The position numbers and the translations under genes are program-made. From assembly GCA_028276205.1 (NCBI GenBank), contig JAPYWU010000026.1, positions 1-11,313 of the forward strand: a stretch of DNA of 11,313 bases. The letters are read 5' to 3'. Positions 5,729 to 11,313 of this stretch are shown piece after piece. The stretch is from Dictyoglomaceae bacterium. GTDB lineage: Bacteria > Dictyoglomota > Dictyoglomia > Dictyoglomales > Dictyoglomaceae. The notes beneath the pieces were generated by a model, which did no database searches, had not been told where the DNA came from, and saw nothing but the letters and a program-made list of their open reading frames with translations. Positions within the stretch are counted from its first letter, which is position 1. Every line of letters begins with the position of its first letter.

Positions 5729-8132
5729 TAAATATTTCCCTTTCTTCTTTATCCAAATAGGATAATTTCTCTTGCATCCTCTTATAACCTTCTATAAACT
5801 CATCTTTTCCAAAAAGCAAAATAATATGTTGACCAAATCTGGACCACTTAATAAACTCTAAATCTGTCAGAGGAGGTTTTAAAAATACCAAATATTTATA
5901 TATTCTGTCTGGTATCTTATTAGGATAAAAATATACATCTCTTCCCTCAAAGGATTTAATATCTTTATCTCTTGTTTTAGAAAATCTTGCATCGGTAAAG
6001 GAAGGTGTATATAACTTATTTGGTAATCGAAGATTTTTTATTCCTAAAAGGTCTGAAAGCATCAATCTTTTTTCTTCATCTTTAAGGTAAGAAATAAAAA
6101 TAATAGGATTTTTTAAGTTCTTAATAGTTTTTAAAAATTTTTGAAAAGATTGCTCTTTCAAAAATAACTCTGATTCATCCCATAATAAAATGGTATCTTT
6201 TTCAATTTGTATTGATTCTAAACTCCATGGAGAATATAAATTTAATTGCCAAAAATTTTTATTCCAATTAGGAGATACTATGATATACTCTCTTCCTCTT
6301 TTCTTTATCTCCTCAATAAGTGTTAACACCTCAAATATATTCTCAACAAAATATAATATATACTTGATTTTTTCTCTTTTAGTACCCTTCAAGGATTCTT
6401 CCGATTCTTTCCATTCCTCAAGATAGAAATTAAAATATTCTCTCCCTTGATATCCTTCTTTCTCTATCTTTAAAACAATATCCACTGTTTTTGGAATATC
6501 CTTAAAAGTCTCTTCACCTATACTGAGGGAAAAGATGGGAGCTGAAAAAACCCTTCCTGTTATATCACCTATCTTTATTTTATATCTTCCACCATTACCT
6601 ATCTTTTCAAAATGTGTAAAGGTTGTAGAATTTATCTTAAACCTTGGCTCCTCATTACCAGGTCCAAAGGGTGGTAATAGATCAAGCTCAGAGAGAAATT
6701 TGGATAAAAATTCCTTACCGACCTTATCTAAAGATATTTCAGCATCTATCTTTACTTTAGGTGTAAAGTCTAAATCTTTCCATAGGTTATTTGCAGTATT
6801 TATTGCCTTTAATTTAAACTCCGCATAATCTTTACTTAAAATAGAGAAACCAACCGCACCTTTATGCCCACCATAATTTATCAAATATGAAGACAGCTGA
6901 GATATATAATCAAATAAATCAACTTCTTCTACTCCTCTACCTGAGAAAACAATCATTTCACCCTCTTTTCTTCCAAGAAAGAAAGGGAGGTTATATTCCT
7001 CAGTTAACATTGAAGCTACAACTCCAATAATTCCTCCTACCTCTTTTCCCCAATTTTCACTATACAAAAAAACTACACGGTTTTTTTCCAAATCCTCATA
7101 CCTTACTAATTCTTTTGCTATTTCATAAACTCTTTCTACTTCCTCTTTCCTTTTCCTATTAAATTCATCAAGCTTATCCACTAAAGATTCTGCTTCTTCC
7201 ATATCTTCAGTTAGAAAAAGTCTTACTGCTTCCTCTACTTCCTTAAATCTTCCCACTGCATTTATTCTGGGAGTTATACTAAAGATTATATCTTTAGTAC
7301 TTATCAGGGTATTTCGATCCAAGCCAGCCTTCCTAAGTAGAGCTCTCAAACCCAAAATATCCGAATTTAAAATCTTTTCTAAACCATATTTTACAAGTAT
7401 TCTATTCTCATCCTTCAATTCCATCATATCTCCCAGAGTACCTAAGGTAACAAGTTCTAATACACCCTTTTCATTATAAATGTTTTTACCTATAGCATCT
7501 CCTAAAACCTTCAAAAACTTAAATGCTACTCCTACACCCGCCATATAAGGGTATGGATAATCATTTAAATAAGGATCAAAAACCAATAAAGCATCTGGAA
7601 TACATGATTCATCTGGGATATGATGATCAGTCACAATTACCTCAATACCATTCTTTCTTAAATAATCTATTTCTTTTTTATTCTTAATCCCACAATCTGC
7701 TGTCAATATAAGTCTAACAAATTCATTTTGTGTTAAAGCTCTCTTAATACTTTTTTCTTTAAGTCCATATCCTTCTTCCAATCTATGGGGAATATAATAG
7801 GAAACATTAAACCCCCAATTAGATAATACACTATAAAGAATAGTAGTAGCTGTAATACCATCCACATCATAATCTCCAAAGATAAGAATTTTGCCATTTA
7901 TTTCTCGAAGCTTTAGTAAATATTTAATAGCCTTTTCAAAATTCGGAAAAAAGAAAGAAGGATCATATAAGTGTTCCATTTTGGGGTAAAGAAATTTTTT
8001 TGCTTTGTTTACCTCATTAATTCCCCTATTTATAAGAAGGCGGGCAAGAAGAGATGAAATCCCAAGTTTTCTTGCAAGCTCCTCTTCTTGCCCTTTATTT
8101 TCTTCAAAAAGAAGAACCCATTTTCTCATCAT
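5655..8132 (-). CDS. recJ: Single-stranded-DNA-specific 5'-3' exonuclease RecJ
   Basis: The 825-residue protein carries the DHH phosphoesterase motifs in order: GDYDVDG (86-92), TADCG (144-148), TDHH (168-171) and GTLGDMMEL (231-239) with D235. INAVGR (290-295) precedes the long linker helix, and the DHHA1 motif GGHKGAVGFS is at 421-430. PPFGPGNEEP (487-496) opens the OB-fold domain. RecJ degrades 5' single strands in mismatch repair, base-excision repair and RecF-type recombination. About 245 residues after 580 form an extra C-terminal domain like that of the long (about 780-residue) Firmicute RecJ proteins, not the 560-580-residue E. coli type. The ATG directly follows the secF TAG with no gap, and no ribosome binding site is seen, so translation is probably coupled. 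The second codon is also ATG. Confidence 0.95.
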   Translation of the reverse strand: MMRKWVLLFEENKGQEEELARKLGISSLLARLLINRGINEVNKAKKFLYPKMEHLYDPSFFFPNFEKAIKYLLKLREINGKILIFGDYDVDGITATTILYSVLSNWGFNVSYYIPHRLEEGYGLKEKSIKRALTQNEFVRLILTADCGIKNKKEIDYLRKNGIEVIVTDHHIPDESCIPDALLVFDPYLNDYPYPYMAGVGVAFKFLKVLGDAIGKNIYNEKGVLELVTLGTLGDMMELKDENRILVKYGLEKILNSDILGLRALLRKAGLDRNTLISTKDIIFSITPRINAVGRFKEVEEAVRLFLTEDMEEAESLVDKLDEFNRKRKEEVERVYEIAKELVRYEDLEKNRVVFLYSENWGKEVGGIIGVVASMLTEEYNLPFFLGRKEGEMIVFSGRGVEEVDLFDYISQLSSYLINYGGHKGAVGFSILSKDYAEFKLKAINTANNLWKDLDFTPKVKIDAEISLDKVGKEFLSKFLSELDLLPPFGPGNEEPRFKINSTTFTHFEKIGNGGRYKIKIGDITGRVFSAPIFSLSIGEETFKDIPKTVDIVLKIEKEGYQGREYFNFYLEEWKESEESLKGTKREKIKYILYFVENIFEVLTLIEEIKKRGREYIIVSPNWNKNFWQLNLYSPWSLESIQIEKDTILLWDESELFLKEQSFQKFLKTIKNLKNPIIFISYLKDEEKRLMLSDLLGIKNLRLPNKLYTPSFTDARFSKTRDKDIKSFEGRDVYFYPNKIPDRIYKYLVFLKPPLTDLEFIKWSRFGQHIILLFGKDEFIEGYKRMQEKLSYLDKEEREIFINLVQNFLQFLQKAKPSEIYSLLL
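5678..5696. other. Hairpin inside the trmI/recJ convergent overlap, possible bidirectional terminator
   Basis: CAGAAGGC (5678-5685), loop TTT, GCCTTCTG (5689-5696) form a perfect 8-bp stem with 4-5 G-C pairs. It lies inside both coding regions, 32 nt before the trmI stop and 20 nt before the recJ stop. On the recJ side the following RNA is pyrimidine-rich but starts with AAA. On the trmI side there is no U tract. It is therefore not a canonical intrinsic terminator, though no better one is visible at this convergent junction. Confidence 0.45.
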
Positions 8133-9008
8133 CTATGAACTATGCATATCTTTCCATTCACAAAGTAAGGTTAAAGCTATATATATGGTATCATAAGTAC
8201 CTACTATTATTCCAAAATACAAAGCAATTATAAAAGGCTTTAAAACTGATCCACCCCATATAAGAAGCGGTGTTATCGCTAATAAGGTAGTTAAAACAGT
8301 ATAAATAGTTCTTGCAAGGGTTTGATTAATACTCCTATTAGCAAGAGATGTGAAATTTTCTTTTGGATTTTGTTTCATATTCTCTCTTATCCTATCAAAA
8401 ACTATAATAGTATCATTGATATCATATCCTAAAAGAGTTAATATCGCTGCTATAAAGGATGGACCTACTTCTAATTGAAATATAGAAAACAAAGCAATGG
8501 TAGCAAGAAGGACATAAACCTCACTTAATATAGCAGCAATTGCAAAATCAAATCTAAATCTTACAGTTATATACACAAGCATTATAATTATAGCCAATAT
8601 GGAAGCAAGAATAGCTTTTTCCCTTAATTCTTTACTTATAGTAGGCTCAATAGTAGTTAATTCCTTACCATCATACCTTCCTAAAACTTTCTCTACCTCA
8701 GAAGAAAGTTTTTTAACTTCTTCCTCATTTAAAAATTTTGTTCTTATCCAAATCTCTTTACCCTCTGATCCTGTCTGTACAGTAGCCTTTTCATAAAGAC
8801 TTTTTGCTATATTTCTTATCTTTGCAATCTGATCAGAAGTTAAAGGAGAAGATAATTTATAATAGAGGAGACTTCCACTTTGAAAGTCAATACTATAATT
8901 CAATCCTTTTGTAAAAAAGAACACCATGCCAACAACCAAAAAAAGTAAAGATATGATAAGAAAAAATCTTCTTACACCTTTTCCCAAAAAATTTATCTCT
9001 CTTTTCAC
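8133..9008 (-). CDS. secF: Protein translocase subunit SecF
   Basis: The 291-residue inner-membrane protein has the SecF layout. Transmembrane segment 1 is at about 14-32, followed by GLNYSIDFQSGS (35-46) and an extracytoplasmic domain (about 40-130). Five more membrane segments lie at roughly 132-150, 157-177, 184-204, 235-251 and 257-282. The diagnostic block GYDINDTIIVFDRIREN (194-210) carries D196, D199 and D205, part of the proton-coupled RND-like core. With SecD and YajC it uses the proton gradient to help preproteins finish crossing through SecYEG. The start codon is GTG at 9006-9008, supported by a strong ribosome binding site 17 nt downstream of the secD stop. SecD and SecF are separate genes here, not fused. 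Confidence 0.96.
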   Translation of the reverse strand: MKREINFLGKGVRRFFLIISLLFLVVGMVFFFTKGLNYSIDFQSGSLLYYKLSSPLTSDQIAKIRNIAKSLYEKATVQTGSEGKEIWIRTKFLNEEEVKKLSSEVEKVLGRYDGKELTTIEPTISKELREKAILASILAIIIMLVYITVRFRFDFAIAAILSEVYVLLATIALFSIFQLEVGPSFIAAILTLLGYDINDTIIVFDRIRENMKQNPKENFTSLANRSINQTLARTIYTVLTTLLAITPLLIWGGSVLKPFIIALYFGIIVGTYDTIYIALTLLCEWKDMHSS

Positions 9009-9015
9009 AACTTTT

Positions 9016-9021
9016 CCTCCC
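9016..9021 (-). promoter_or_regulatory. Ribosome binding site deciding the secF GTG start
   Basis: GGGAGG on the minus strand lies 7 nt before the GTG at 9006-9008. It supports GTG rather than a later ATG, and the GTG start also keeps the basic N-terminus before membrane segment 1. Confidence 0.65.
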
Positions 9022-9025
9022 TTCT

Positions 9026-10225
9026 CTAAAGTCCAAGTAACTTTGTCGCCTTCTTAAATACTGGAATTGATAACAAATTCTCAAGAAGCGTCCTCGTAAC
9101 TGTGATAGATGTAAACAAGCTAATAGCAACACCTAAGGATAATGTTACCGCAAATCCTCTTATAGGTCCTGTCCCATATATATACAAAACTAATGCTGCA
9201 AGTATGGTAGTAACATTACTATCAATAATAGCTCTTAAAGCATTCCTAAAACCAGAATCCAAAGATGCCATAGGAGTCTTACCCTTAGCATATTCCTCTC
9301 TCATTCTTGCAAAAATCAAACAATTGGCATCAACAGCCATTCCTATGGAAAGGATAATACCAGCAATACCTGGTAAGGTTATAGTTGCATTTAAAAGCTT
9401 TAAGACTGCAAGATCTAATATTATATACATTAAAAGAGCAAGATCTGCCACAAGTCCCATCATTCTAAAAACAATAATCATAAACAAGATAACAATGATT
9501 CCACCAATAATTCCATTCCTATAAGCAGATTCCATGGTATCTTTTCCTAAGGTAGGATCAATAGTTCTATTTTCAATAACCTTTACAGGTACAGGTAAAG
9601 CTCCAGCTCTAAGAAGTATCGCAAGTTTTTGTGCTTCATCAATAGTAAATTTTCCCGTTATCACTCCCACTCCTTCAGTAATAGGCTCCTTTATTACAGG
9701 ATTGGAGATTACTTTACCATCAAGTACAATAAAAACTTGCTTTCCTACATTTTTAGCTGTAAAATCTGCAAATATTTTAGCACCTTCAGGATTCATCTCT
9801 ACCCTGACCATAGGTTGTCCAACCTGATCAAATTCTACTTTTGCATTTTTTAATGCAGAACCAGTTAATATAGTATTTCCCTTCTCATCTTTGAACTCAA
9901 GTAAAGCAGTTTGACCTATAATCTCTAATGCCTTTTCTGGATCTTTTATACCAGGAAGTTCTACTACTATTTTATCTGTACCTTCTTTATAAATGGAAGG
10001 TTCTGTAACCCCTAATTGGTCTATACGATTTCTAATAACCTCAATAGTTCTTCTAACAGCATCATCAGTAATTTCAACACCTTGTACTTTTTGACATTGT
10101 AACGTAACTCTTATACCACCCCTAATATCTAATCCAAATCTAAAAGGATAAGTAAGAAGAATCACTATAGCTGCACCCAGAATAAGTACAATAAAAGCAG
10201 TTTTGTATTGTGTCTTTATATTCAT
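9026..10225 (-). CDS. secD: Protein translocase subunit SecD
   Basis: The 399-residue protein is of the short SecD type (E. coli SecD is about 615). Membrane segment 1 is at about 9-27, followed by GLDIRGG (31-37). The first extracytoplasmic domain includes EVIRNRIDQLGVTEP (62-76) and VVELPGI (87-93), and LLRAGALPVPV (204-214) precedes the membrane bundle. Five further segments follow: about 237-254, 260-277, 284-305, 337-350 and 355-378. The SecD signature LPGIAGIILSIGMAVDAN (284-301) and FARMREE (305-311) are intact, with D299 in the conserved transmembrane 4 position. GTGPIRGFAVTLSLG (351-365) is also present. It works with SecF in proton-driven protein export. It starts 24 nt after yajC; GGGGAG at 10236-10241 is a ribosome binding site with a rather long 10-nt spacer. 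Confidence 0.96.
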   Translation of the reverse strand: MNIKTQYKTAFIVLILGAAIVILLTYPFRFGLDIRGGIRVTLQCQKVQGVEITDDAVRRTIEVIRNRIDQLGVTEPSIYKEGTDKIVVELPGIKDPEKALEIIGQTALLEFKDEKGNTILTGSALKNAKVEFDQVGQPMVRVEMNPEGAKIFADFTAKNVGKQVFIVLDGKVISNPVIKEPITEGVGVITGKFTIDEAQKLAILLRAGALPVPVKVIENRTIDPTLGKDTMESAYRNGIIGGIIVILFMIIVFRMMGLVADLALLMYIILDLAVLKLLNATITLPGIAGIILSIGMAVDANCLIFARMREEYAKGKTPMASLDSGFRNALRAIIDSNVTTILAALVLYIYGTGPIRGFAVTLSLGVAISLFTSITVTRTLLENLLSIPVFKKATKLLGL

Positions 10226-10249
10226 TCTTTTATATCTCCCCTTTCTCTT

Positions 10250-10528
10250 TTAATCTTTTAAAGGATATGCAACTCCATCAAGCAGCATCTCAAAAACTAC
10301 ACCTTTTGCAAAAGAAACTTGTAATGTTCGTTTTTGCTTGTTTATAGCTACTATCTGCCCTATCAATCCCCCTTTTGTTACTATTTTATCCCCTACTTTT
10401 AGAGAATTTAACATCTCTTCTCTTTTTTTAGCTTCTCTTTTTTGGGGAATTACAAGAATAAAGTAAAAAATAGCTAAGAAAACTCCCCAAACAATTATTA
10501 AACCTAATAAATTAACAGCTTGTTCCAT
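10250..10528 (-). CDS. yajC: Preprotein translocase accessory subunit YajC
   Basis: The 92-residue protein has one N-terminal membrane segment (about 7-27) followed by the family motif VIPQKREAKKREEM (26-39). A small cytoplasmic domain carries LKVGDKIVTKGGLIGQIVAI (43-62). This is the usual length and layout of YajC, which associates with SecD-SecF and the translocon. Its first 25 nt overlap the 3' end of tgt in another frame, which suggests translational coupling. AAGGAGG at 10533-10539, 4 nt before the ATG and inside tgt, fixes the start. The tgt-yajC-secD-secF order is conserved widely in bacteria. Confidence 0.95.
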   Translation of the reverse strand: MEQAVNLLGLIIVWGVFLAIFYFILVIPQKREAKKREEMLNSLKVGDKIVTKGGLIGQIVAINKQKRTLQVSFAKGVVFEMLLDGVAYPLKD

Positions 10529-11313
10529 ATATCCTCCTTCTCCAATCTATTTTCTTTATCAGAAATCAGATATTTAGAAAGAAATTCTTTTTTGAACTCA
10601 CCAAACCTCCCTTCCTGTATACTTTTTCTTATTTTTTCCATAAGTCTAAATAAAAATCTTAAATTATGAATTGTGAGAAGTCTAAAAGAAAGGGTCTCAT
10701 GCTGTAGAAATAAATGTCTTATATAAGCTTTGGTAAATTTTTTACATGTATAACAATCACAATCTTCCTCCAAAGGTGTAAAATCCTCTTTAAATTTTGC
10801 GTTTTTTATATTTCTTCTTCCTTCTTTTGTATAAAAAACACCATGTCTCGCAAGTCTCGTAGGTAAAACACAATCAAACATGTCCACCCCCATGGAAACT
10901 CCAATTACCAAATCCTCAGGAGCACCAACTCCCATAAGGTATCTTGGTCTATCCTTAGGAAGTAGATCTAAGGTGTACTCCATTATCTCATACATGGCTT
11001 CCTTAGGCTCACCCACACTTATACCCCCAATAGCTATACCTTTTAACTCAAACTCTAAAAGTTTCTCAACAGCCTCTTTCCTAAGTTCTTTATAAAAACC
11101 ACCTTGTACAATACCAAAAAGAATCTGATTAGGATTTCCTGTATTTTCTTTATAATCTATAGCCCTCTTTAACCAAGAAATGGTAATTTTTAATGCATCT
11201 TTAGTTTCCCAGTAAGAAGCACCATATCCTAAACATATATCAAGAGGCATTATAATATCTGAACCTAAAGCCTTCTGTATATCCATAACAAGCTCCGGAG
11301 TAAAAAAATATTG
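10504..11313 (-). CDS. tgt: tRNA-guanine(34) transglycosylase Tgt, 3' part (N-terminus outside the window)
   Basis: The frame is open to the right edge, giving 269 residues of a protein normally about 370-380 long; roughly 100 N-terminal residues are missing. An internal ATG at 11284-11286 is not the start, because FFTPE and the residues before it match the family. Numbering from the edge, the substrate-recognition block SDIIMPLDI (18-26) has D25, GIVQGG is at 67-72, GGISVGEP at 96-103 and the nucleophile D147 lies in DMFDCVLPTRLARHG (144-158). C185, C187, C190 and H216 form the zinc site with the same spacing as Zymomonas Tgt. The enzyme exchanges guanine 34 for preQ1 in Asp, Asn, His and Tyr tRNAs, the base-exchange step of queuosine synthesis. 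It is the first visible gene of the operon; its promoter is not in the window. Confidence 0.95.
   Translation of the reverse strand, partial: QYFFTPELVMDIQKALGSDIIMPLDICLGYGASYWETKDALKITISWLKRAIDYKENTGNPNQILFGIVQGGFYKELRKEAVEKLLEFELKGIAIGGISVGEPKEAMYEIMEYTLDLLPKDRPRYLMGVGAPEDLVIGVSMGVDMFDCVLPTRLARHGVFYTKEGRRNIKNAKFKEDFTPLEEDCDCYTCKKFTKAYIRHLFLQHETLSFRLLTIHNLRFLFRLMEKIRKSIQEGRFGEFKKEFLSKYLISDKENRLEKEDIWNKLLIY
10533..10539 (-). promoter_or_regulatory. Ribosome binding site of yajC inside tgt
   Basis: A perfect AAGGAGG on the minus strand lies 4 nt before the yajC ATG, within the last codons of tgt. It supports the overlapping start. Confidence 0.65.

Noticed and set aside
8893..9132. A 79-codon minus-strand frame spanning the secD/secF junction
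   Set aside because: It is in a different frame from both secD and secF and overlaps conserved parts of each. The secF GTG with its ribosome binding site explains the junction.
9102..9524. A 140-codon open frame on the plus strand
   Set aside because: It lies wholly antisense to secD, whose conserved transmembrane blocks occupy the same bases, and its translation has no recognisable fold. Purine skew also favours the minus strand. Similar antisense frames in polX, recJ, secF and tgt were left out for the same reason.
11284..11286. ATG as the start of tgt
   Set aside because: The frame continues upstream to the window edge and encodes FFTPE-like residues conserved in Tgt, so the gene is cut by the window and does not start here.

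Overview
The window is AT-rich bacterial DNA with densely packed genes. Arginine is read mostly from AGA/AGG, lysine and glutamate are abundant, and each coding strand is purine-rich. Together with the protein sequences and the gene order tgt-yajC-secD-secF-recJ facing polX-trmI, this suggests a thermophilic bacterium, most likely Dictyoglomus or a close relative. That assignment is inference from recognition; no search was run.

Left part (1-2980). A 5' fragment of a secreted ABC-transporter solute-binding protein lies at the left edge on the minus strand. Upstream of it and in the same direction is an AraC-family regulator with an N-terminal cupin-like domain, a usual arrangement for control of sugar uptake. 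Divergent from the regulator is a histidine-phosphatase gene. A class II tRNA-Ser(GCU) follows on the minus strand, then a small minus-strand gene for a free-standing double Clp N-domain without any ATPase domain.

Middle (2981-5728). A 148-bp divergent region carries a promoter for each flanking gene, with a perfect 8-bp dyad between the two. On the plus strand come a bacterial PolX DNA polymerase (polymerase plus PHP domain) and, overlapping by ATGA, the tRNA m1A58 methyltransferase TrmI.

Right part (5655-11313). A tight minus-strand operon runs tgt (5' end outside the window), yajC, secD, secF, recJ. The genes overlap, abut or lie within about 25 nt of each other. YajC, SecD and SecF are the accessory membrane complex of the Sec translocon; Tgt makes the queuosine modification of tRNA; RecJ is the 5'-3' single-strand exonuclease of DNA repair. 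The recJ and trmI ends converge and overlap by 74 nt, with a perfect hairpin inside the overlap.

No mobile element, CRISPR array, phage gene or clearly new multi-gene system was found. The points most worth a second look are the apparent leaderless promoters of polX and the phosphatase gene, the central dyad between the Clp-N gene and polX, the free-standing Clp N-domain, the overlapping divergent promoters (which argue for a shorter AraC start), and the convergent trmI/recJ overlap. No intergenic stretch exceeds 300 bases; the longest is 614-817 (204 bp).
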